Assembly (NCBI RefSeq): GCF_029870955.1
Contig: NZ_PGFQ01000001.1
Location: 434,001-498,000 of the forward strand
DNA from: Sulfitobacter faviae
GTDB taxonomy: Bacteria; Pseudomonadota; Alphaproteobacteria; Rhodobacterales; Rhodobacteraceae
Direction: 5' to 3'
DNA length: 64,000 nt
Shown: positions 56,721 to 64,000 of the stretch, in pieces
How positions within the stretch are numbered: position 1 is the stretch's first letter
Layout of the letters: the number at the start of each line of letters is the position of its first letter
The notes under the pieces: generated by a model
The model's database searches: none
Told to the model about the DNA's origin: nothing
What the model saw: the letters and a program-made list of their open reading frames with translations, nothing else
Program-made: the position numbers and the translations under genes

Positions 56721-58238
56721 TCACTTAATAGCATCCTCAGGCAACAATGCTTCAGGCATATTCTGATAGCACACGGGGCGAAGGAAGCGCCGGATCGACA
56801 GGGTGCCCACCGAAGTTGCGCCAAAGTTGGTAGAGGCGGGATATGGCCCACCATGTACCATGCTATTGGCCACTTCGACGCCGGTTGGGAAGCCGTTGAT
56901 TAGCAGACGCCCGGCTTTGCGCTCGATGATCGGCATAAGACGCCGCGCCGCGTCGGTGTCCGCGTCATCCATTTGCAGCGTGATCGTAAGCTGGCCGTCC
57001 AGCCCTTTTGCCAGCGCTTCCATTTCTTCAATGGAACCGGTCCGAACAACGAGGCCAAGGGGGCCGAAAACCTCCTCTCCCAACTCATGATCTTGCAGAT
57101 ACGCTTCGGTATCCGTCTCATAAAGGTTGGGCAGTGCTTTGCGGCCTTCGCTTTCGGTCGACAGACGCGCCTGCACCGCATTGCGCCGATCAAACCGGTC
57201 CTTTCCGTCGCGGTAAGCCTGCGCGATGCCATCGGTGAGCATCACCTGCGCGGGCGCGTCTTTTAGCGCTGTCGCTGCAGCTTCGACGAAGCTGTCGCCC
57301 TCAGCGCCTTTCGGCACGACTGCTATGCCCGGATTGGTGCAGAACTGCCCTGCACCCATGGTCAGCGATCCCGCCCAGCCTTCACCAAGCGCGGCACCGC
57401 GGGCTTTGATGGCCTCGGGCAAAACGAACATGGGGTTCACAGAGCCCAGCTCGCCGAAAAATGGGATCGGCTCGGGACGGGCCGCGCAGAGGTCGAACAA
57501 AGCGCGCCCGCCCCCCAGCGAGCCGGTGAAGCCCACGGCCTTGATCAGCGGGTGCTGCACCAGAGCCTGCCCAACCTCGCGGTTGCCGCCTTGGATGAGG
57601 GAGAACACACCTTTGGGCATATCGCATTTTTCGATTGCCGCATGCACGGCCTCGGCCACGATCTCGCCCGTGCCGGGATGGGCGGAATGGCCTTTTACGA
57701 CAACCGGGCACCCTGCGGCCAGCGCCGCGGCGGTGTCGCCACCTGCGGCGGAGAAGGCAAGCGGGAAGTTGGAGGCGCCGAAGACCGCGATTGGCCCAAT
57801 CGGGCGCTGAACCATGCGCAGGTCGGGGCGTGGCAGGGGCTGACGGTCGGGAAGGGCCGGGTCGTGCCGGGCATCGAGGTAGTCACCCTTGAGGATATGA
57901 TCGGCAAAAAGCCTCAGCTGCCCCGTGGTGCGACCGCGTTCGCCATTCAGACGGGCTTCGGGCAGGCCCGTTTCACGGGTGCCAATATCGGTGATCGCCT
58001 CGGCGCGAGCTTCGATCTCATCGGCAATGGTGTTCAGGAATGCAGCGCGTGTTTCGCGGCTGCTATAGCCAAAAGTCCAGAAGGCATCTTCCGCCGCCGC
58101 GCAGGCCTGATCGACGAGCGCCGTTGTCCCGACGCTGAAATCATGCGCCGGACCGTTTGCGGGTTCGGAGGCAAAGGTCTGGTCAGAGCCGATCCATGTG
58201 CCGGCGATCAGATGTTTACCATGCGGGGTAAAGCTCAT
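56721..58238 (-). CDS. aldehyde dehydrogenase, 2,5-dioxovalerate (ketoglutarate semialdehyde) type
   Basis: The 505-residue NAD(P)-dependent dehydrogenase has GPIAVFGASNFPLAFSAAGG, VVVKGHSAHPGTGE, FTGSLGGGRALFDL, the active Glu in FGELGSVNPMFV and the catalytic Cys in GAGQFCTNPG. These are features of 2-ketoglutarate semialdehyde dehydrogenases that finish sugar-acid or hydroxyproline breakdown. It overlaps the PdxA-like gene by four bases, so they form one operon. Confidence 0.85.
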   Translation of the reverse strand: MSFTPHGKHLIAGTWIGSDQTFASEPANGPAHDFSVGTTALVDQACAAAEDAFWTFGYSSRETRAAFLNTIADEIEARAEAITDIGTRETGLPEARLNGERGRTTGQLRLFADHILKGDYLDARHDPALPDRQPLPRPDLRMVQRPIGPIAVFGASNFPLAFSAAGGDTAAALAAGCPVVVKGHSAHPGTGEIVAEAVHAAIEKCDMPKGVFSLIQGGNREVGQALVQHPLIKAVGFTGSLGGGRALFDLCAARPEPIPFFGELGSVNPMFVLPEAIKARGAALGEGWAGSLTMGAGQFCTNPGIAVVPKGAEGDSFVEAAATALKDAPAQVMLTDGIAQAYRDGKDRFDRRNAVQARLSTESEGRKALPNLYETDTEAYLQDHELGEEVFGPLGLVVRTGSIEEMEALAKGLDGQLTITLQMDDADTDAARRLMPIIERKAGRLLINGFPTGVEVANSMVHGGPYPASTNFGATSVGTLSIRRFLRPVCYQNMPEALLPEDAIK

Positions 58239-59242
58239 GCTGCTGTCTCCTTTTGCGAATTGCGGACCATCTTGCAGGCGATTTCAAACGCGGCGCGGGT
58301 GGCCCCGACATCGGCATTGCCTTGGCCTGCAATGTCGAATGCCGTGCCATGTGCGGGGGTGGTCACCGGAACAGGCAGCCCGCCTTGAACCGTCACACCG
58401 CGGTCGAATCCAAGTAGTTTGAGCGCGATCTGGCCTTGGTCGTGATACATCGTGACGACGGCGTCGATCTCGCCGCGCGTGACTTTTAGGAACACCGTGT
58501 CGGACGGCAGCGGGCCTGTAACGGCCATCTGACCGCCTGCCATGTGCCGCACCGCAGGTTCGATCACGTCAATCTCCTCCCGGCCAAAGTTGCCGCCGTC
58601 TCCGGCATGGGGGTTGAGCGCGGCCACGGCGATGCGCGGTCTGGCGTGGCCGGCTTGACGCAGGGTGCGGTCGATCAGGCGGGTGGCTTCTTGGATGCGG
58701 TCGGGGGTGATGGTGTCGGCCACGTCCCGCAGGGCGATATGGCTGGTGACCCGGCTGGTCCACATGTCGTCGAGCGTGTTAAGTTCCGAAATATAGTTCG
58801 TCACGCCCAGCTTCTCGGCGATGTAGTGCAACTCATCCGAATGACCGATCCCGGCCATATGCATCGAAGCCTTGTTAAAGGGCGCGAAGACAATCGCGTC
58901 GATCACCCCTTCCTGAACAAAGGCGAGCGCTTGGTCGAGGACTTGGAGCGTAGACCGGCCCGAGGCTTCGGTGCTTTGGCCAATAACGACATCTCCGGGC
59001 GCGATGGTCTGCATCTCATGCAATGCGACTGGCGCGGTCTCGGTCCAATCCTGTGCAGCCGCATCGACCGCCGTCATCGCATGATCGCATCCGGCTTGGC
59101 GCTGGCCCGTCTCAAAGACATGGCGGTCGCCGATCAGCAGGATCTGCGCCTGATCGCAGCAGTCATCGGCCAGCAGCCGGGCGACAAGTTCCGGCCCGAT
59201 GCCGCTGGGGTCACCGGGGATAACTCCAATTCTTGGCGTCAT
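58235..59242 (-). CDS. PdxA-family dehydrogenase (PdxA2-like)
   Basis: The 335-residue protein begins IGVIPGDPSGIGPELVARL, with AALNPHAGDGGNFGREEIDV, TVFLKVTRGEIDAVVTMYHD and GLPVPVTTPAHGTAFDIAG as PdxA metal and substrate blocks. In this catabolic setting it more likely acts on a threonate/erythronate phosphate or a related diol acid than in vitamin B6 synthesis. ATG at 59242 has GGAG five bases upstream; GTG at 59248 is less likely. The GntR remnant ends two bases before it. Confidence 0.82.
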   Translation of the reverse strand: MTPRIGVIPGDPSGIGPELVARLLADDCCDQAQILLIGDRHVFETGQRQAGCDHAMTAVDAAAQDWTETAPVALHEMQTIAPGDVVIGQSTEASGRSTLQVLDQALAFVQEGVIDAIVFAPFNKASMHMAGIGHSDELHYIAEKLGVTNYISELNTLDDMWTSRVTSHIALRDVADTITPDRIQEATRLIDRTLRQAGHARPRIAVAALNPHAGDGGNFGREEIDVIEPAVRHMAGGQMAVTGPLPSDTVFLKVTRGEIDAVVTMYHDQGQIALKLLGFDRGVTVQGGLPVPVTTPAHGTAFDIAGQGNADVGATRAAFEIACKMVRNSQKETAA

Positions 59243-59244
59243 GT

Positions 59245-59484
59245 TCACTCCGTTTCTGTATTCTGGTCTTTGGCTTTGCCGTCTTCCTGCAAAGCATTTT
59301 TCGTATTCGTAACTGCCGAGGCGAGGTGATGGCGCAGTGCCTCGGAGGTGGCTTTGGCGTCGCGCCGCGATAGCGCGTCAACGATGGCACGGTGTTCGGC
59401 CAAGGTCTGGCCGCGGCCCGATTGACGTTGCGAGGACTGAAACCGCGCCCGCCACAGCCGCGCGTTGAACTTGAGGTGCGTATC
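59245..59484 (-). pseudogene. C-terminal fragment of a GntR (FCD-domain) regulator, cut by IS21
   Basis: On the minus strand an open frame enters from the IS21 boundary and ends two bases before the PdxA-like start. It reads HLKFNARLWRARFQSSQRQS, then TLAEHRAIVDALSRRDAKAT and SEALRHHLASAV, the last helices of an FCD ligand domain. The N-terminal helix-turn-helix part is not on the other side of the insertion. It was probably the local regulator of the PdxA-like/aldehyde dehydrogenase operon. Confidence 0.75.
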
Positions 59485-59514
59485 TGTTGATTGTCACTGA
59501 GAACTGACCCGGTA
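59485..59514 (+). repeat. IS21 terminal inverted repeat, left
   Basis: The 30-base end begins TGTTGATTGTCACTGAGAAC and is the exact reverse complement of 61950-61979. It abuts the truncated GntR frame. Confidence 0.92.
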
Positions 59515-59556
59515 TTTTCACCGAGATTTGACCCACCCTCAGTTATGCGTCGTGGT

Positions 59557-60348
59557 CTATGATGCGGTCAATGTTTTGGCCTCCTTTGCAGTTTTCTTTG
59601 CTGCCTCAGAACTGACCTTGAAGCGGTAGCTGTCGTTTCCGGTTTCGAGGATGTGGCAGCGGTGGGTAAGCCGATCCAAGAGAGCGGTGGTCATCTTTGC
59701 ATCCCCGAAGACCTGCGCCCATTCTGAGAAGCTAAGGTTGGTGGTGATGATCACACTGGTGCGCTCATAGAGCTTACTGAGCAGATGGAAGAGCAGCGCC
59801 CCGCCAGATGAACTGAACGGCAGGTAGCCGAGTTCGTCCAAAATGACCAAGTCGACCTTCGTCAGCGTCTCAGCCAGTTTCCCTGCCTTTCCAAGCGCCT
59901 TCTCCTGTTCCAACGCATTGACCAATTCTACGGTCGAGAAGAAGCGGACCTTGCGCCTGTGGTGCTCAATCGCTTGGACGCCAATTGCAGTGGCCGTGTG
60001 GCTCTTGCCCGTTCCGGGACCGCCGATCAAAACGACATTTTCGGCCGCTTCGATAAACTCGCATCGATGTAGCTGCCGCACTGTCGCTTCGTTGACCTCA
60101 CTCGATGCAAAGTCGAAGCCCGTCAGATCCTTGTATGCGGGGAAGCGGGCGACTTTCGTGTGGTAGGCGATAGACCGTACCTCGCGTTCGGCGATCTCAG
60201 CCTTGAGCAGCTGTGACAGCATTGGTGTGGCAGCTTCGAACGCTGGCGCGCCCTGGGCGACCAAGTCTTCAATCGCATTTGCCATGCCGTACAGCTTGAG
60301 ACTGCGTAGCATGATCACGATAGAAGCTCCTGCTGGGTCATGACGCAT
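59557..60348 (-). CDS. istB: IS21 helper ATPase IstB
   Basis: The 263-residue AAA+ protein has Walker [17 protein letters not shown], Walker [18 protein letters not shown] and sensor [14 protein letters not shown]. IstB assists the transposase in target choice and strand transfer. ATG at 60348 overlaps the 3' end of istA by 11 bases, giving the usual coupled translation. Confidence 0.93.
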   Translation of the reverse strand: MRHDPAGASIVIMLRSLKLYGMANAIEDLVAQGAPAFEAATPMLSQLLKAEIAEREVRSIAYHTKVARFPAYKDLTGFDFASSEVNEATVRQLHRCEFIEAAENVVLIGGPGTGKSHTATAIGVQAIEHHRRKVRFFSTVELVNALEQEKALGKAGKLAETLTKVDLVILDELGYLPFSSSGGALLFHLLSKLYERTSVIITTNLSFSEWAQVFGDAKMTTALLDRLTHRCHILETGNDSYRFKVSSEAAKKTAKEAKTLTAS

Positions 60349-61867
60349 GGCGCTTCTCCTTAGTCTGTCGCAACCCGTCATAGCGATCGACGTTGGCCTC
60401 TGGCGTTGACTGCAATGCCAGTGCGTCCGGCGGATCGACCTCGGGGTGATCTGTCGGTCTGCGGTCGATCAATCGATGCAACAGGTTCAGGATGTGCGTC
60501 TTGGTGGGGACGCCCGCTTCAAGTGCCAGCTCCACTGCGCACAAAACGTCATCTTCGTTGTGCTGAAGGACCAGAGACAGAATGTCGACCATCTCTCGGT
60601 CACCGCCTTCTTTACGCAGCATGTGATCCTGAAGTTGCCGGAAGGCATCCGGCATCTCCGTGAACGGCGCACCATTGCGTAAGGCACCTGGTTTGCGTTG
60701 GATGACAGCGAGATAGTGACGCCACTCATAGATGACCTTGCCGGGCTTGCGATGAGATCGCTCGATGATCCGCGCATGCTCGCAAACCGTTTGCCCTTCA
60801 GCGACCACGACCAGCCGTTCGGGATAAACATGCAAACTGACACGTCGGTTCGCGAAGCTGGCGGGAACGCTGTAGCGATTGCGTTCGAACGTGATCAGGC
60901 ATGTGGGTGACACACGCTTACTGTGTTCGATAAAGCCATCGAATGCCGGCGGCAGTGCCATCAGCGTGGGCTTCTCGGCCTCCCACACGTCAGCGATGGA
61001 CCCCGGCAAAGCCTTGTGCGGTGTCTCTGCCCAAAGGGCGATACAGCGATCTTCAAGCCATTGGTTCAGCTCGTCCAGATCGGCAAAGACCGGCATGACT
61101 TGCCACATGCGGTTGCGCGCATCCTGCACGTTCTTCTCAACCTGGCCTTTCTCCCAACCTGCGGCTGGATTGCAGAACTCGGGCTCAAACACGTAGTGGC
61201 TGGCCATAGCCTTGAAGCGTGCATTGACGTCCCGCTGCTTGCCTCTGCCCACACGATCAACGGCGGTCTTCATATTGTCATAGATCCCGCGACCAGGCAC
61301 GCCGCCGAAGACGCGGAATGCATGCCAGTGGGCGTCAAACAGCATCTCGTGCGTTTGCAGCGGGTAGGCCCGCACCAAGAAAGCGCGGCTGTGTGACAGT
61401 TTGATATGCGCGACCTGAAGTTTGGCGCGCTCACCGCCAATGTTGGCCCAGTCCTCGCTCCAATCGAATTGGAAGGCTTCGCCGGGCGCGAACACCAAAG
61501 GCACGTAGGTGCCGCGCCCCGTCGTCTGTTCCGCTCGATGCCGATCTTCACGCCATGCCCGGGCGAAAGCTGCTACGCGTTCATAGGAGCCATCATATCC
61601 CAGCTTCACCAGATCAGCATGCATTTGCTTCACTGTCCGCCGCTCTTTGCGTGACTTCCGCGTCTGGATTAAAAGCCAGGCTGACAGCCGATCCGAATAG
61701 GGATCCAGCTTGCTTGGACGCTTGGGCGTCTTGAACTGCGGTTCCACCGCACCTTCACGCAGATACTTCTTTATCGTGTTCCGAGACAAACCCGTCCGCC
61801 GGGCAATCTCCCTGATTGGCATCTTGTCACGCAATGCCCAGCGTCGAATGACACTCAAAAATCCCAT
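60338..61867 (-). CDS. istA: IS21 transposase IstA
   Basis: The 509-codon-class protein starts [20 protein letters not shown], with a helix-turn-helix ([19 protein letters not shown]), then the DDE core: [23 protein letters not shown] and [12 protein letters not shown] supply the two Asp and the Glu. The C-terminal beta-barrel domain is intact ([19 protein letters not shown]). ATG at 61867 is preferred over longer starts that run into the terminal repeat zone. Confidence 0.93.
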   Translation of the reverse strand: MGFLSVIRRWALRDKMPIREIARRTGLSRNTIKKYLREGAVEPQFKTPKRPSKLDPYSDRLSAWLLIQTRKSRKERRTVKQMHADLVKLGYDGSYERVAAFARAWREDRHRAEQTTGRGTYVPLVFAPGEAFQFDWSEDWANIGGERAKLQVAHIKLSHSRAFLVRAYPLQTHEMLFDAHWHAFRVFGGVPGRGIYDNMKTAVDRVGRGKQRDVNARFKAMASHYVFEPEFCNPAAGWEKGQVEKNVQDARNRMWQVMPVFADLDELNQWLEDRCIALWAETPHKALPGSIADVWEAEKPTLMALPPAFDGFIEHSKRVSPTCLITFERNRYSVPASFANRRVSLHVYPERLVVVAEGQTVCEHARIIERSHRKPGKVIYEWRHYLAVIQRKPGALRNGAPFTEMPDAFRQLQDHMLRKEGGDREMVDILSLVLQHNEDDVLCAVELALEAGVPTKTHILNLLHRLIDRRPTDHPEVDPPDALALQSTPEANVDRYDGLRQTKEKRHAS

Positions 61868-61949
61868 GTCGATCACTCCAAATCCCCCAACCAAAACCGT
61901 CGGGGAAGTGTGTTCACATGGGTCAATTCTCAGTGACAATTTATGGGGC

Positions 61950-61979
61950 TACCGGGTCAGTTCTCAGTGACAATCAACA
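61950..61979 (-). repeat. IS21 terminal inverted repeat, right
   Basis: Exact reverse complement of 59485-59514. A degenerate second copy of its inner part lies at about 61919-61940, as expected for the multiple transposase-binding sites of IS21 elements. Confidence 0.92.
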
Positions 61980-62106
61980 AGGGCATCCAGGAATCGGGAG
62001 TGTGGACCAGTGTGGGCACGCAACTGTGCACCAGTTTGTGCACGTGCACAGGTGGCTCGGACTCTGGCCGGGGCCTTGCCAATAAAATCAACCACTTAGG
62101 GGAAAT
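61980..62106. other. short region between IS21 and tRNA-Asn with clustered GTGCAC
   Basis: The 127 bases contain a perfect 8-bp dyad CTGTGCAC / GTGCACAG (62024-62031 and 62044-62051) and further GTGCAC copies at 62038-62049. No gene is supported. It lies at the 3' end of a tRNA, a common integration site for genomic islands. Confidence 0.4.
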
Positions 62107-62181
62107 TGGCTCCGGCGGTAGGGATCGAACCTACGACCAATTGATTAACAGTCAACTGCTCTACCGCTGAGCTACGCCGGA
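62107..62181 (-). tRNA. tRNA-Asn (GTT anticodon)
   Basis: The 75-base gene includes an encoded CCA end. Acceptor TCCGGCG pairs with CGCCGGA; the D-arm GCTCAGCGGTAGAGC, anticodon loop CTGTTAA with GTT, and T-arm GTAGG-TTCGATC-CCTAC are all intact. It reads leftward, so its 3' end faces the IS21 element. Confidence 0.95.
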
Positions 62182-62456
62182 ATGCCTATGTCTGTCTTTC
62201 GGGCAACGCCCTCGGACAGCGGCTCTTTAACGCGGGCGGTCCGGGGTGCGCAAGAGCAATTGGCCGATTGAAGCGATTTTTTTTCGATTATCTGCAAACG
62301 CCCGTGAAATGCGTCCCTCGCTACGGTTCCCTACGGGGCTCAGCATCACAGGTCCGTGACACATCCCCTCCTCCGGCGCTTAGGGCTGGACGGGTTGCGC
62401 GGGCTGCGGTTGAAACTGGGCTCATATGAACAACTCAATGTCCTGAAAGGGAAAAC

Positions 62457-62846
62457 ATGACCTTCCTCTCCCCCTACCAGCCGCAGATACTCTCGCTTTT
62501 CCGCATCATGTCGGGGCTCTTGGTGCTGCAACATGGCACGACCAAGGTCCTTAGCTTTCCAGCCGGGCCGATGAACGGCGTGTCGATCGCCTCGATGGGT
62601 GGAATAGCGGGCGTGATCGAATTGGTCTTTGGCGTCTTGCTGGTGATCGGCCTGTTCTCGCGCCTGTCAGCCTTTATCCTGAGCGGCTTGACGGCGGTTG
62701 CCTATTTCATCGCGCATATGCCGCAGGGGTTCTTTCCGCTGCTGAATGGCGGTGAACTGGCGGCGCTTTACAGCTTTGGCTTTCTCTACCTCGCAGCCGC
62801 CGGGCCGGGGCCGTGGTCGGTCGACGCGATGCGCGGGCAAGGCTGA
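62457..62846 (+). CDS. DoxX family membrane protein
   Basis: The 129-residue protein has four predicted helices in the DoxX pattern: LSLFRIMSGLLVLQHGTTKV, GGIAGVIELVFGVLLVIGLF and a Pro-rich loop before the last helix (HMPQGFFPLLNGGELAALYS). DoxX-like proteins act in membrane redox or thiosulfate/quinone chemistry in a few cases; here the role is unknown. GAAAGGG precedes the ATG. The 275 bases between it and tRNA-Asn hold the two promoters and no other gene. Confidence 0.85.
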   Translation: MTFLSPYQPQILSLFRIMSGLLVLQHGTTKVLSFPAGPMNGVSIASMGGIAGVIELVFGVLLVIGLFSRLSAFILSGLTAVAYFIAHMPQGFFPLLNGGELAALYSFGFLYLAAAGPGPWSVDAMRGQG

Positions 62847-62906
62847 AAACAAAACGGCATGGCCCTGGAACGGGCCATGCCAAACTCACAGGGGTAGCGG
62901 CCCTGA

Positions 62907-64000
62907 TCAGAAACCCGCCGCCTGCCCGTCTTTGCGCGGATCGGACCCGGCGGAATATCCGCCCTCGGGCAAGCGCTGCACCAGCTGCGCGCCGCCGAAG
63001 CCGAACGCGTTGTCCGGCGCTTCGACATGAACGACATGGCCCAGATCGCGCAGCCCTTGCAAAAGCTCGGGCGCCATCGCAGGCTCGCAAGCCACTTCCA
63101 GCCCTGACAGAATGCGCCAGCGCGGCGCATCGGCGGCGACCTGAACGTCCTGCCCCAAAGCTGCGTACGCAGCAACAGTTGCATATGACCTTGGGCCTGA
63201 ATCGGGCCGCCCATCATGCCATAGGCCATCAGGGGCTGGCCGTCCTTCATCGCGAAGCCGGGGATGATCGTATGGAAGGGCCGCTTGCCCCCCGCCACGA
63301 TATTCTGATGCCCCGGCTCGGTGGTGAAGCCAAAGCCGCGGTTCTGCATCGACACGCCCGTCCCCGGCACCACCACGCCCGAGCCGAAGCCTGCGTAGTT
63401 CGACTGGATGAAGCTGACCATCATGCCCGAGGCATCCGCCGTGCTCATCAGAACCGTGCCGCCTTGCTTGGGCGCGCCCGCGCCAAAGTCCTGCGCCTTC
63501 TCGGTCGAGATCAGCGCGGCGCGGGACTTGAGGTATGCGGGATCGAGCAGCGCCTTTTCGTCGACCTCCGTCATGGCCGTGCGATCCGCCACATAGGCAT
63601 GCAAATCACTATAGGCGAGTTTGCAGGCTTCGATCTGCAAATGCACCGCCATCAGGTCGTCTGCGCCATGCGCGCGGATGTCGCTATGCTCCAGGATGCC
63701 GAGCGCCATCAGCGCGGCGATCCCCTGCCCGTTTGGCGGAATTTCATGCAGCTCTACATCGTCGAAGCTCTGGCTGATCGTGCCGCACCATTCGGGCTTA
63801 TTGGCCGCCAGATCCGCCATGGTCATCGCGCCGCCATTGGCCTTGGCATGGGCCACGATCTCTTCGGCAATCTCCCCCTCATAAAAGGCGCGGCCATTGG
63901 TCTCGGCGATCAGCCTCAGGGTGCGGGCCGCGCCGGGATTGCGGAACCGCTCCCCCGCTTTTGGGGCGCGGCCCTCCGGCAGGAAGGTCTCGGCAAAGCC
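62907..64000 (-). CDS. gamma-glutamyltransferase, partial at right edge (one frameshift in the sequence as given)
   Basis: The visible C-terminal part covers the large-subunit end and the small subunit. HEIPPNGQGIAALMALGIL and LHAYVADRTAM precede the processing site. GGTVLMSTADASGMM places a Thr at the autoprocessing nucleophile position, and GFGSGVVVPGTGVSMQNRG is the Gly-rich substrate loop. It transfers or hydrolyses gamma-glutamyl groups, e.g. of glutathione, in the periplasm. The break is in C4 63153-63156; one added base gives Q-L-W-G-Q-D-V-Q-V-A-A. The start lies beyond 64000. Confidence 0.85.

Larger units (their letters stand above)
59485..61979 (-). mobile_element. complete IS21-family insertion sequence
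   Basis: The 2495-base element has perfect 30-bp terminal inverted repeats (59485-59514 and 61950-61979), two genes istA and istB in IS21 order, and additional internal copies of the end motif near both ends (GGGTCAATTCTCAGTGAC near 61919). Both genes read through without breaks, so it may be active. Flanks show no matching target duplication. Confidence 0.92.

Noticed and set aside
56721..59242. Vitamin B6 biosynthesis role for the PdxA-like gene
   Set aside because: It is coupled to an aldehyde dehydrogenase and a catabolic-type regulator remnant, with no pdxJ or ksgA nearby, so a catabolic PdxA2 role is more likely.
1..64000. CRISPR array, prophage, plasmid origin, rRNA operon or riboswitch
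   Set aside because: No regularly spaced repeats, phage structural genes, replication genes, rRNA sequence or known aptamer pattern were seen anywhere in the window.

Overview
The window looks like chromosomal DNA of a marine alphaproteobacterium of the Rhodobacterales (Roseobacter group). This is inferred from the high GC content, tight ATGA/GTGA gene overlaps, a complete five-step hut (histidine) cluster, a C-P lyase cluster with a DUF1045-type protein, TRAP and TAXI transport genes, and HemP/ChaN/DUF2218/DUF3140-type small proteins. I cannot name the genus from sequence alone.

Layout. 0.1-10.6 kb: housekeeping and small catabolic genes (RNA methyltransferase, FKBP isomerase, haloacid dehalogenase, two alpha/beta hydrolases including PcaD, Thr/Ser dehydratase, MFS transporter, Zn alcohol dehydrogenase, glycerate 2-kinase, glucokinase). 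10.7-18.1 kb: hutF facing hutIHGU, with hutC at the end and a HutC-type operator in the divergent gap. 18.3-21.2 kb: cell-wall hydrolase, YqaA-like membrane protein, and a heme/iron group (HemP with a coupled 58-codon ORF, an IsdG-type heme monooxygenase, ChaN). 21.6-34.0 kb: phosphonate uptake and C-P lyase (phnCDEE, acetyltransferase, phnF, phnGHIJKLN, DUF1045, phnM). 34.2-38.6 kb: a double-receiver hybrid kinase, an SH3 lipoprotein, a glutamine amidotransferase and a polyglutamate-hydrolase-type protein. 38.7-42.6 kb: a PotABCD-like polyamine importer. 43.0-49.0 kb: TonB receptor, DUF2218 protein and a siderophore ABC importer. 49.0-51.2 kb: remnant of an RND pump. 51.4-53.3 kb: hemN and a DUF3140 gene. 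53.6-59.5 kb: a TAXI-TRAP transporter with aldehyde dehydrogenase, a PdxA-like dehydrogenase and the tail of a GntR regulator, which is cut by a complete IS21-family element (59485-61979). Then tRNA-Asn, a DoxX protein and a gamma-glutamyltransferase running off the right edge.

The most striking feature of the sequence itself is technical. Twelve genes carry 14 frame breaks, and every one is repaired by adding one base to a G or C run of 4-6. This points to homopolymer deletion errors in the read or assembly rather than to 12 decayed genes. By contrast, the RND remnant (N-terminal third missing) and the GntR tail (cut by IS21) look genuinely broken.

Biologically, the most interesting points are these. 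The C-P lyase cluster has no PhnP in view but has a two-histidine phosphoesterase-like protein on the opposite strand between phnN and phnM. The compact heme group has a recognisable Asn-Trp-His heme-oxygenase triad. The IS21 junction has perfect 30-bp ends but no target duplication.
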